Shown here: in pieces, positions 41,478 to 48,671 of the stretch
How positions within the stretch are numbered: the stretch's first letter is position 1
Layout of the letters: the number at the start of each line of letters is the position of its first letter
Assembly (NCBI GenBank): GCA_035689115.1
Contig: DASSMA010000016.1
Span: 1-64,000 of the forward strand
Source: JAHFUS01 sp035689115
GTDB taxonomy: Bacteria; Actinomycetota; Acidimicrobiia; Acidimicrobiales; GCA-2861595
Length of the DNA stretch: 64,000 nucleotides
Direction of reading: 5' to 3'
Position numbers and translations under genes: made by a program
The notes under the pieces: model-generated
The model's database searches: none
Told to the model about the DNA's origin: nothing
Seen by the model: the letters and a program-made list of their open reading frames with translations, nothing else

Positions 41478-42977
41478 GTGGGGCGCTTCTATGCGACGAC
41501 TCCGATCTATTACGTCAACGACGTCCCGCACATCGGTCACGCCTACACCACGGTCAACGCCGACGCGGTGTGCCGCTGGCACCGCCTGCTGGGCGACGAC
41601 GTGCTGTTCCTCACCGGCACCGACGAGCACGGCCTGAAGATCGCCCGGGCCGCCGAGCAGGAGGGGCGCACGCCCAAGGAGCACGCCGACGTCACGTCGG
41701 AGCGCTTCCGGCAGGCCTGGCACCAGGTCGGCATCGCCTACGACGACTTCATCCGCACCACCGAGCCGCGCCACCACGCCGCCGTCCAGGCCCTGCTCCA
41801 GCAGGTCTACGACAACGGCGACATCGAGCTCGGCACCTATGAGGGGCCGTACTGCGTGTCCTGCGAGGCGTACTACGCCGAGGGCGACCTGGTCGACGGG
41901 AAGTGCCCCATCCACCTGCGACCGGTGGAGACGTTCAAGGAGGAGAACTGGTTCTTCAAGCTGAGCCGGTACGAGCAGCCCCTCCTCGACTTCTACGCCG
42001 CCCACCCCGACTGCGTCACGCCCGAGTCCAAGCGCAACGAGGCGCTCGGGATCATCCGCCAGGGGCTGCAGGACGTCAGCATCACCCGCACGTCGATCTC
42101 GTGGGGCGTGCCGGTGCCGTGGGCGCCGGGCCATGTCTTCTACGTCTGGTACGACGCCCTCATCAACTACGCCACGGCGGTGGGCTACGGCACCGACCCG
42201 GAGCGCTTCGAGTACTGGTGGCCGGCCGTCCACCACTTCATCGGCAAGGACATCCTGCGGTTCCACTGCGTGTACTGGCCCGCCATGCTGCTGGCCGCCG
42301 GCCTGGACCCGGCCCGCCACGTGCACGTGCACGGGTTCCTGCTGGTCGGGGGCGAGAAGATGAGCAAGACGGCCCTCAACGCCATCGCCCCGGCCGACCT
42401 GGTGGCCGACTTCGGCGTCGACGGGTTCCGCTACCACTTCCTGCGCAACGCGCCCCTCGGCCCCGACGGGGACTTCTCCTACGAGGGGATGGTGGCGCGG
42501 TACAACGCCGACCTGGCCAACAGCCTGGGGAACCTGCTCTCCCGCGTCACCACAGTGGTGGCCAAGAAGAGCGGCGGCGTCGGGCCCGCCCCCTCGCCCG
42601 ACAGCCCGCTGGCGCCGGTGGCGGCGTCGGTCTACGACGCCACCGCGGCGGCGTGGGACCGTGTCGCGCCCAGCGAGGCGCTGGAGGCCACCTGGGGCCT
42701 CATCCGGGAGGCCAACGCCTACCTCGAGTCCAACGAGCCGTGGAAGGCCGAGCCGGGCCCTGCCGTCGACGACGTGCTCGGCGACGCCTTGGAGGTCCTC
42801 CGCATCGTCGCCCTGCTGGCCACGCCGGCCATGCCCGGCGCCTGCGCCGAGGTCTGGCGCCGCATCGGCCTGCCCGGCGCCCCCGGCGACCAGCGCCTCC
42901 CCGAGGCGGCGGGGTGGGGCGGCTACCCCGGCGGCCTCCCCGTCGAGAAGGGCGCCCCGCTCTTCCCCAGGAAGTGA
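41478..42977 (+). CDS. metG: Methionyl-tRNA synthetase
   Basis: A 499-aa class I synthetase. Signature 1 is PIYYVNDVPHIGHAYT (HIGH at about 17), the connective peptide has a zinc-type knuckle CVSCEAYYAEGDLVDGKCPIH (about 127-147), WSWGVPVPW-like TSISWGVPVPWAPGHVFYVWYDALINY follows, and signature 2 is GGEKMSKTALN (KMSKS variant, about 292). The anticodon-binding helices (NLLSRVTTVV...SNEPWKAEP) end the chain without the C-terminal tRNA-binding appendix. It starts at GTG 41478. A REP-like element follows its stop. Confidence 0.95.
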   Translation: MGRFYATTPIYYVNDVPHIGHAYTTVNADAVCRWHRLLGDDVLFLTGTDEHGLKIARAAEQEGRTPKEHADVTSERFRQAWHQVGIAYDDFIRTTEPRHHAAVQALLQQVYDNGDIELGTYEGPYCVSCEAYYAEGDLVDGKCPIHLRPVETFKEENWFFKLSRYEQPLLDFYAAHPDCVTPESKRNEALGIIRQGLQDVSITRTSISWGVPVPWAPGHVFYVWYDALINYATAVGYGTDPERFEYWWPAVHHFIGKDILRFHCVYWPAMLLAAGLDPARHVHVHGFLLVGGEKMSKTALNAIAPADLVADFGVDGFRYHFLRNAPLGPDGDFSYEGMVARYNADLANSLGNLLSRVTTVVAKKSGGVGPAPSPDSPLAPVAASVYDATAAAWDRVAPSEALEATWGLIREANAYLESNEPWKAEPGPAVDDVLGDALEVLRIVALLATPAMPGACAEVWRRIGLPGAPGDQRLPEAAGWGGYPGGLPVEKGAPLFPRK

Positions 42978-43161
42978 TGTCCGCCGTCGTCCGCACCAGC
43001 CGCCGGAGGCGGCTCCGCCGGATGGCGGCACGGGGGGTGCGGGGGGCGCAGCCCCCCGCAGGGAAGCCGTCGATCCGGCTTTGCCGGTCGGCGGCCCTGA
43101 GCGCCGCCCGGAGGGCGGCACCGCAAGCTCGCCGAGCGGGCTCTGCTTGCGAGGCGAAAAC
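42978..43161 (-). repeat. REP-like element, full copy in reverse orientation
   Basis: On the minus strand it reads TTTTCGCCTCGCAAGC, AGAGCCCGCTCGGCGAG, then GGTGCCGCCCTCCGGGCGGCGCTCAG, the G-hairpin TGCGGGGGGC-TGC-GCCCCCCGCA (43037-43059), CCCCCCGTGCCGCC, and a GGCGGAGCCGCCTCCGGCGG tail. It exactly fills the metG-tatD gap. Its last bases form the GAGG at 43151-43154 that is the only ribosome binding site for tatD. Confidence 0.85.
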
Positions 43162-43908
43162 ATGAGCTGGACCGACTCCCATTGCCACGTCCCCTACGAG
43201 GGGCTGGGGGCTGAGGCCGTCATGGAGGCGCGGGCGGCCGGGGTCACCCGGCTGGTCGACGTGGGCACCGACGCCGAGCAGTCGGCGGCGGCGTTGGCGG
43301 TGGCCCAGGCCCACGACGGCGTGTGGGCGACCGTCGGCCTCCACCCCCACGACGCCAGCAAGGGCGTCGACACCATCACCGCCCTGCTGGGCGAGGAGAA
43401 GGTGGTGGCGGTGGGGGAGTGCGGCCTGGACTACCACTACGACCACTCGCCCCGCCCGGTGCAGCGGGAGGCGTTCGCCGCCCAGGTCGGCCTGGCCCAC
43501 GACCGGGGCCTGGCGCTGGTCATCCACACCAGGGAGGCGTGGGACGACACCTTCGCCATCCTGGCGGCCGAGGGGGTGCCCGAGCGCACGGTGTTCCACT
43601 GCTTCACCGGCGGGCCGGCGGAGGCCCGCCTGGCCCTCGACCTGGGCGCCCACCTGTCGTTCAGCGGCATCGTGACCTTCAAGGCGGCCGAGGACCTGCG
43701 GGCCGCCGCCGCCCTGTGCCCCCTCGACCGCCTCCTGGTCGAGACCGACGCCCCCTACCTGACCCCCGTGCCCCACCGCGGGCGGCCGAACCACCCGCAG
43801 TTCGTCCCCCTCGTCGGGGCGGCCGTGGCCGCCGTCAAGGGCCTCGACGGGGCCGAGGTGGAGGCCTCCACCTGGGCGGCCGCGGCGACCGTCTTCCGGC
43901 TGGCATGA
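43162..43908 (+). CDS. tatD: TatD-family metal-dependent DNase
   Basis: A 248-aa TIM-barrel hydrolase. Metal ligands are visible in TDSHCHVPY (HxH), GECGLDYHY (Glu, about 90), VIHTREAWDD (His), VFHCFTGG (His) and VETDAPYLTP (Asp, about 196). TatD proteins are 3'-5' exonucleases or DNases. ATG 43162 directly follows the dispersed repeat, which supplies GAGG 7 nt upstream. The order metG-tatD-(RlpA/Rpf-like)-rsmA-ispE matches the actinobacterial arrangement with rpfB. Confidence 0.92.
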   Translation: MSWTDSHCHVPYEGLGAEAVMEARAAGVTRLVDVGTDAEQSAAALAVAQAHDGVWATVGLHPHDASKGVDTITALLGEEKVVAVGECGLDYHYDHSPRPVQREAFAAQVGLAHDRGLALVIHTREAWDDTFAILAAEGVPERTVFHCFTGGPAEARLALDLGAHLSFSGIVTFKAAEDLRAAAALCPLDRLLVETDAPYLTPVPHRGRPNHPQFVPLVGAAVAAVKGLDGAEVEASTWAAAATVFRLA

Positions 43909-44036
43909 ACGAAGCAGCGGCCGGGTAGGAGCAACGCGACGGGGTTTGCGCGGCCTCTTGCGCGGCGCCCGGTTTGCTTGTAGCTGTCTGGGACATCTAG
44001 CGTGCCCCGGCAAGCACCAAACACGAGGGAGTCGTC

Positions 44037-44654
44037 CTGAGCGGAAAACCTGCTCAGGCGAGGCGGGTCGTCGTTTCGCTGCTTCTCAGTGCCGCTCTGC
44101 TGGTCGCACCTGCTCTCGCCGCACGCGTCAACAACCGAACGTCCACGGATCAGCGGGCCACCGCCAGCCAGGTGCGCGCCGGCCAGCCGGCACCCGTGGC
44201 CGCGGCCACCATCGCCCTCCCCGTCACCGCGGCGCCGCCCACCACCGCGGCGCGGCGGGCGAGCACGACCGCCACCCGCCCGGCCCGCACGGTGCCGCCC
44301 ACCACCCGGCCGCGCCCGAAGCCGACCACCACGACGACCACCAAGCCCCGCCCCAGGACCACCACCACCACCCGCCCGAAGCCCACCACGACGACCACCA
44401 GGGTCTTCAGCAACGGCCAGGGCGGGCGAGCCTCCTGGTACGACGCGGCGGCGCCCGGCACCTGCGCCCACCGCACCCTCCCCAAGGGCACGGTCGTGCG
44501 GATCACCAACCCGGCCAACGGCCACTCGATCATGTGCACGGTCAACGAGCGCGGCCCCTACGTCGACGGCCGCATCGTCGACATGGCCAAGTCCGACTTC
44601 GACCAGATGGCGGGGTCGCACGTGGGCGTGATCGACGTCATCATCGAGTGGTGA
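44037..44654 (+). CDS. Secreted RlpA-like double-psi beta-barrel protein, probable CTG start
   Basis: A predicted cell-wall protein of about 205 aa. The C-terminal 85 residues are a DPBB domain (GGRASWYDAAAPGTCAHRTLPKGTVVRITNPANG...VNERGPYVDGRIVDMAKSDFDQM) as in RlpA and resuscitation-associated proteins. A Thr/Pro/Lys-rich linker precedes it. The conventional first start, GTG 44172, would give no signal peptide. The open frame extends upstream and encodes ARRVVVSLLLSAALLVAPALAA, a clear signal peptide, but the only plausible initiator is CTG 44037 with GAGGGAG 5 nt upstream. The position equals that of rpfB upstream of ksgA in other Actinobacteria. The 128 bp before it holds the promoter; no c-di-AMP riboswitch was recognised. 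Confidence 0.8.
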   Translation: MSGKPAQARRVVVSLLLSAALLVAPALAARVNNRTSTDQRATASQVRAGQPAPVAAATIALPVTAAPPTTAARRASTTATRPARTVPPTTRPRPKPTTTTTTKPRPRTTTTTRPKPTTTTTRVFSNGQGGRASWYDAAAPGTCAHRTLPKGTVVRITNPANGHSIMCTVNERGPYVDGRIVDMAKSDFDQMAGSHVGVIDVIIEW

Positions 44655-44679
44655 ACCGCTCGCCCGTCCCGCCCCGGCG

Positions 44680-45498
44680 ATGACCCTCACGCGGCGGGAG
44701 GTCACCGACCTCCTCGACCGCAACGGCATCCGCCCCAGCCGGGCCCTCGGCCAGAACTTCGTGGTGGACCCCAACACGGTGCGCCGCATCGCCCGGCTGG
44801 CCGGCGTGGGGCCGGGTGACCGGGTGGTCGAGATCGGCGCCGGCGTGGGCTCGCTCACCCTGGCCCTGGCCGAGACCGGGGCCGAGGTGCTGGCCGTGGA
44901 GCTGGACCGCTACCTCGTCCCCGTGCTGCGCAACGTGGTCGAGCCGGCCGGCGTGGAGGTGGTGGAGGGCGACGCCCTGCGCCTGGACTGGGCCGGGCTG
45001 CTGGGTGCCGGCGACCGGGTGCTGGTGGCCAACCTCCCCTACAACGTCGCCACCCCGCTGGTGCTCACCCTCCTGGAGCGGGCGCCGGCGATCGTGCGCA
45101 TGCTGGTGATGGTGCAGCGGGAGGTGGGGGAGCGGCTGGCGGCCGGCGCCGGCGACGACGCCTACGGAGCCGTGTCGGTGAAGGTGGCGTACCGGGTCAC
45201 CGCGTCGGTGGTGGGCCGGGTGCCGGCGACGGTGTTCGTGCCCCGGCCCAACGTGGAGTCGGTGCTGGTCGCTTTGACCCGCCGCCCGGTGCCGGCGGTC
45301 GACGTCGACGAACGGTGGCTGTTCTCGTTGGTGGAGGCCGGTTTCGCCCACCGGCGCAAGATGCTGCGCCGCTCGCTGGCCGGGCTCGTCGACGACGGCG
45401 CCTTCGCCGCCGCCGGCGTGCGCCCCGAGGCGCGGGCCGAGGAGCTCGACGTCGTGACATGGGGCAGGCTGGCGGCGTGCGCGCCCTCGCCAAGCTGA
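44680..45498 (+). CDS. rsmA: 16S rRNA (adenine(1518)-N6/adenine(1519)-N6)-dimethyltransferase
   Basis: A 272-aa KsgA/Dim1-family methyltransferase. Blocks: ALGQNFVVDPNTVRRIARLAG, motif I VEIGAGVGSLTLALAETG (about 47-64), VEGDALRLDW, catalytic motif IV VANLPYNVATPLVLTLLE (NLPY, about 115), VFVPRPNVESVLV and the C-terminal helical domain FAHRRKMLRRSLAGL. It dimethylates two adjacent adenosines in helix 45. ATG 44680 is 25 bp after the RlpA-like gene and the end overlaps ispE. Confidence 0.95.
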   Translation: MTLTRREVTDLLDRNGIRPSRALGQNFVVDPNTVRRIARLAGVGPGDRVVEIGAGVGSLTLALAETGAEVLAVELDRYLVPVLRNVVEPAGVEVVEGDALRLDWAGLLGAGDRVLVANLPYNVATPLVLTLLERAPAIVRMLVMVQREVGERLAAGAGDDAYGAVSVKVAYRVTASVVGRVPATVFVPRPNVESVLVALTRRPVPAVDVDERWLFSLVEAGFAHRRKMLRRSLAGLVDDGAFAAAGVRPEARAEELDVVTWGRLAACAPSPS

Positions 45499-46160
45499 CC
45501 CTGTCGCTTCGCGTCACCGGGGTGCGGGCCGACGGCTACCACCTCATCGACGCCGAGATGGCCACGATCGACCTGGCCGACACGCTTGCGTTCGAGGACG
45601 GAGACGGTGTGGAGGTGCGGGGCGCCGACCTGCCGGCCGACAACCTGGTCACCCGGGCGCTGGCCGCCACCGGCCGGCGGGCGCGCGTGGTGCTCGACAA
45701 GCGCATCCCGATCGGCGCCGGCCTGGGCGGCGGGTCGGCCGACGCCGCCGCCGTGCTCCGCTGGGCCGGCTGCCACGACGCGTCGGTGGCCGCCTCCCTC
45801 GGCGCCGACGTGCCCTTCTGCCTGGCCGGCGGCCGGGCCCGGGTCACCGGCGTGGGCGAGGTGGTGGAGCCCCTCCCGTTCGTCGACGCGACCTACACCC
45901 TCCTCACGCCACCGTTCCCGGTCTCCACGCCGGCCGTCTACCGGGCGTGGGACGACCTCGGCGGCCCCAGCGCCGCCGGTCCCAACGACCTGGAGCCGGC
46001 CGCCCTGGCCGTCGAGCCCCGCCTACGGGAGTGGCGGGACCGGCTGGGCGACGCCACCGGCCTGGTGCCGGTGCTGGCCGGCAGCGGGGGGACGTGGTTC
46101 GTCGAGGGCGCCCACGCCCACGTGCCCGGCGCGGTGGTGGTCCGCACCGACCGGCCGTAG
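45459..46160 (+). CDS. ispE: 4-diphosphocytidyl-2-C-methyl-D-erythritol kinase, compact form
   Basis: A GHMP kinase of the MEP isoprenoid pathway. Motif 1 is VRALAKLTLSLRVTGVRADGYHLID, the ATP loop is PIGAGLGGGSADAAAVLRWAG, and motif 3 is LAGSGGTWFVEG. The chain is about 233 aa, against 280-310 for most IspE proteins; the loss is in the C-terminal GHMP domain, though PNDLEPAAL and the glycine loop remain. The start could be ATG 45459 (used here, 40-bp overlap with rsmA) or GTG 45477 with GGGGCAGG upstream. It would phosphorylate CDP-ME on the 2-hydroxyl. Confidence 0.88.
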   Translation: MGQAGGVRALAKLTLSLRVTGVRADGYHLIDAEMATIDLADTLAFEDGDGVEVRGADLPADNLVTRALAATGRRARVVLDKRIPIGAGLGGGSADAAAVLRWAGCHDASVAASLGADVPFCLAGGRARVTGVGEVVEPLPFVDATYTLLTPPFPVSTPAVYRAWDDLGGPSAAGPNDLEPAALAVEPRLREWRDRLGDATGLVPVLAGSGGTWFVEGAHAHVPGAVVVRTDRP

Positions 46161-46192
46161 TCGACGAAGGGGGGCGAAGGGGGAGAAGCGGG

Positions 46193-46291
46193 CTACTTGC
46201 CGGCGCGCCGTTGCCAGCGGGTGGCCTTCAGCATCTTCTTGTGCTTCTTCTTGCGCATCCGCTTCCGGCGCTTCTTTATCAGTGAGCCCAT
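46193..46291 (-). CDS. Small basic ribosomal protein, bS22-like (AURKAIP1/COX24 domain)
   Basis: A 32-aa protein beginning MGSLIKKRRKRMRKKKHKKM and ending ATRWQRRAGK. It matches the actinobacterial 30S protein bS22, whose family pattern is GSVIKKRRKRMxKKKHxKLLxKTRxQRRKLGK. ATG 46291 lies 31 bp from the tRNA-Gln gene on the other strand. It is convergent with ispE. Confidence 0.88.
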   Translation of the reverse strand: MGSLIKKRRKRMRKKKHKKMLKATRWQRRAGK

Positions 46292-46322
46292 GGCGGGGGG
46301 CACAGTAGCCTCGATCCCGCGA

Positions 46323-46395
46323 TGGCGGGTAGTTCAACTGGCAGAACGCCGGACTTTGGATCCGGAGGTCGCAGGTTCGATCCCTGCCCCGCCAA
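46323..46395 (+). tRNA. tRNA-Gln(TTG)
   Basis: Cloverleaf with acceptor TGGCGGG/CCCGCCA, anticodon stem CCGGA/TCCGG around loop CTTTGGA (anticodon TTG), T arm GCAGG-TTCGATC-CCTGC and discriminator A. CCA is not encoded. It lies between bS22 and glmU. Confidence 0.96.
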
Positions 46396-46422
46396 CGACG
46401 GCCCGAGAGGTAGAAAGGAACC

Positions 46423-47523
46423 ATGAGCCCCCCGCTCTCCGCCGTGGTGCTGGCCGCCGGCGAGGGCACGCGCATGAAGTCGGCTCGGCCCAAGCCCGTG
46501 CACCTGCTGTGCGGGCGGGCGATGGTCCTGCACGTGATCGACGCGTTGGGCGACCTCGACGTCGACCGTGCCGTGGTCGTCGTCGGGCACGGCGCCGAGC
46601 GGGTCACCAAGGCCCTGCTGGAGCGGGCCCCCGCCCACCTGGCGATCGACTTCGTGGAGCAGCGGGTCCAGCGGGGCACCGGCGACGCCCTGTCGGTGGC
46701 CCTCACCGCCTTCCCCGACGACGACCTCGAGGACGGCGAGATCATCGTGCTGCCCGGCGACACCCCGCTGCTGCGCAAGGCCACCCTCGCCGCCCTCGTC
46801 CGCCACCACCGCGAGTCCGACGCCGCCGCGTCGCTCCTCACCACCCGCCTGCCCGACCCGCGGGGCTACGGCCGGGTGGTGCGCGACCGGAACGACCGGG
46901 TGGCCCGGATCGTCGAGGAGCGCGACGCCACCGCCGAGGAGCGGGCGATCGACGAGGTGAACACGTCGATCTACTGCTTCCGCCGCAGCATCCTGGCGCC
47001 CGCCCTGCGCCGGCTCAGTCCCGAGAACGCCCAGGGCGAGTACTACCTCACCGACGTGATCGAGGTCCTCCACGACGCCGGCTACCCGGTGGTGAGCCTG
47101 GTCGTGGGCGACTCGCTGGAGGCGGCCGGCGTGAACGACCGGGCCCAGCTGGCGGTGGCCGAGGCCGAGCTGCGGGCCCGCACCAACCAGTCGCTCATGC
47201 AGCGCGGCGTCACCATGGTCGACCCCGCCCGCACCTACGTCGACGCCACCGTCGAGATCGGCCAGGACGTCACCCTGTTCCCCGGCACCATGCTCCAGGG
47301 CGCCACCGTGGTGGGCACCGGCGCCCAGCTCGGGCCAGACTGCCGTCTGGTCGACTGCGTGGTCGCGGAGGGGGCGGTGGTGGAGCACACGGTGGGGCGG
47401 CAGGCCGAGATCGGGGCCGACGCACGCGTCGGGCCCTTCGCGTCGCTGGCCCCGGGTTCGCGCGTCCCGGCCGGCACGGTCACCGGCCCGTTCTTCTCAG
47501 CCACCACCGACACAGAGGACTGA
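46423..47523 (+). CDS. glmU: GlmU-like N-acetylglucosamine-1-phosphate uridylyltransferase lacking the acetyltransferase end
   Basis: A 366-aa protein. The uridylyltransferase domain is complete: VVLAAGEGTRMKSARPKPVHLLCG (about 7-30), QRGTGDALSVAL, LPGDTPLLR, RDATAEERAIDEVNTSIYCF and AAGVNDRAQLAVAE. A left-handed beta-helix begins at about 255 (VTMVDPARTYVDATVEIGQDVTLFPGTMLQGATVVG) but ends after about 100 residues. GlmU normally has about 456 aa, with the acetyl-CoA site and catalytic His further along the helix. Those are absent, and prs starts 2 bp after the stop, so nothing remains of the missing part. It should still make UDP-GlcNAc from GlcNAc-1-P and UTP; acetylation must be done elsewhere. 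ATG 46423 follows AAAGGAA. Confidence 0.9.
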   Translation: MSPPLSAVVLAAGEGTRMKSARPKPVHLLCGRAMVLHVIDALGDLDVDRAVVVVGHGAERVTKALLERAPAHLAIDFVEQRVQRGTGDALSVALTAFPDDDLEDGEIIVLPGDTPLLRKATLAALVRHHRESDAAASLLTTRLPDPRGYGRVVRDRNDRVARIVEERDATAEERAIDEVNTSIYCFRRSILAPALRRLSPENAQGEYYLTDVIEVLHDAGYPVVSLVVGDSLEAAGVNDRAQLAVAEAELRARTNQSLMQRGVTMVDPARTYVDATVEIGQDVTLFPGTMLQGATVVGTGAQLGPDCRLVDCVVAEGAVVEHTVGRQAEIGADARVGPFASLAPGSRVPAGTVTGPFFSATTDTED

Positions 47524-47525
47524 CG

Positions 47526-48488
47526 ATGGAGCTGGTCCCCACCAAACGGCTGGAGCTGTACTCCGGGCGGGCCCACCCCGACCTGGCGGCCGACATCGCC
47601 CGCCACCTCGGCGTCGACCTCGGCGACGCCAACCTGCGCCAGTTCCCCAACGGCGAGATCCACTGCCGGTTCGGGGAGTCGGTGCGGGGCGCCGACGTCT
47701 TCATCATCCAGACCCACAGCGGCCCGGTGAACGACTCGATCATGGAGCAGTGCATCATGATCGACGCCGCCAAGCGGGCGTCGGCCAAGCGCATCACCGC
47801 CGTGTGCCCGTACTACGGGTACTCCCGCCAGGACCGGAAGGCCGAGGGTCGCGAGCCCATCACCGCCAAGCTGGTGTCCGACATGCTCCACACCGCCGGC
47901 GCCAACCGGGTGGTGAGCGTCGACCTGCACTCCGGGCAGATCCAGGGCTTCTTCGACGGCCCCGTCGACCACCTCACCGCCCTGCCGGTGCTGGCCAACT
48001 ACCTGGCCGGCTGCGGGGTCCAGGACATGGTGATCGTGGCGCCCGACGCCGGCCGGGTGAAGGTGGCCGAGCGGCTGGCCCACCGGCTCGACGCCGACCT
48101 CGCCATCGTGCACAAGAAGCGCTCGCAGGGAGTGGTCGAGGCCCGCCAGGTGATCGGCGACGTCACCGGCCGGCGCTGCGTGCTCATCGACGACATGATC
48201 GACACGGCCGGCACCATCGTGGCCGCCGCCGAGATCCTGGACGACCGGGGCGCCGCCGAGGTGTGGGCCATGGCCACCCACGGCGTGCTCTCCGACCCGG
48301 CCGTCGACCGCCTCAAGAACTCGCCCCTCGCCCGCATCGTCGTCACCAACACCCTGCCGGTGCCGCCCGAGAAGGCCATCGACAAGCTGGAGGTGCTCTC
48401 GGTGGCCGAGATCATCGCCGACGCCCTCGACGCCGTGTTCGAGGACACGTCGGTCTCCGACATCTTCGGCGGCGAGAATCAGTCCTGA
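47526..48488 (+). CDS. prs: Ribose-phosphate pyrophosphokinase
   Basis: A 320-aa class I PRPP synthetase. Blocks: FPNGEIHCRFGESVRGADVFIIQTH, the ATP-binding YYGYSRQDRKAEGREPITAKL flexible segment, the PRPP metal site VVSVDLHSGQIQGFFD (about 128-143), and the ribose-5-phosphate loop CVLIDDMIDTAGTI (about 218-231). It follows glmU by 2 bp, the order common in Actinobacteria. A full REP-like element follows its stop. Confidence 0.96.
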   Translation: MELVPTKRLELYSGRAHPDLAADIARHLGVDLGDANLRQFPNGEIHCRFGESVRGADVFIIQTHSGPVNDSIMEQCIMIDAAKRASAKRITAVCPYYGYSRQDRKAEGREPITAKLVSDMLHTAGANRVVSVDLHSGQIQGFFDGPVDHLTALPVLANYLAGCGVQDMVIVAPDAGRVKVAERLAHRLDADLAIVHKKRSQGVVEARQVIGDVTGRRCVLIDDMIDTAGTIVAAAEILDDRGAAEVWAMATHGVLSDPAVDRLKNSPLARIVVTNTLPVPPEKAIDKLEVLSVAEIIADALDAVFEDTSVSDIFGGENQS

Positions 48489-48662
48489 TTTCGCACTCGG
48501 AAGCGGAGCTTCCTCGGCGAGTTTGACGTGCCGCCCTGCGGCCGGCGCTCAGCCGCCGACCGGCGGAGCCGGCCCGGCGGCCCTTTGTGGGGGGCGGCGC
48601 CCCCCACGCCCCCCGTGCCGGCAGCCGTGGGGGCCGCCTCCGGCGGCGGCTGCGGCCGCCGG
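48489..48662 (+). repeat. REP-like element, full copy (reference copy)
   Basis: TTTCGCACTC leads into hairpin GGAAGC-GGA-GCTTCC (48499-48513), then TCGGCGAG, TTTGACGTGCCGCCC, GC-rich stems around CCGGCGCTCAGCCG and GGCGGAGCC, G-hairpin GTGGGGGGC-GGC-GCCCCCCAC, CCCCCCGTGCCGGCAGCCG and GGGGGCCGCCTCCGGCGG. Compared with 33441-33617, the second base pair of the G-hairpin changes from C-G to T-A on both sides, so pairing is kept. The copy lies between prs and the convergent egtB. Confidence 0.85.
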
Positions 48663-48671
48663 CAGAACCTG

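Noticed and set aside
43909..44036. c-di-AMP (ydaO) riboswitch before the RlpA-like gene
   Set aside because: Such riboswitches precede rpf and RlpA-like genes in Actinobacteria, but the conserved blocks of that motif are not visible here.
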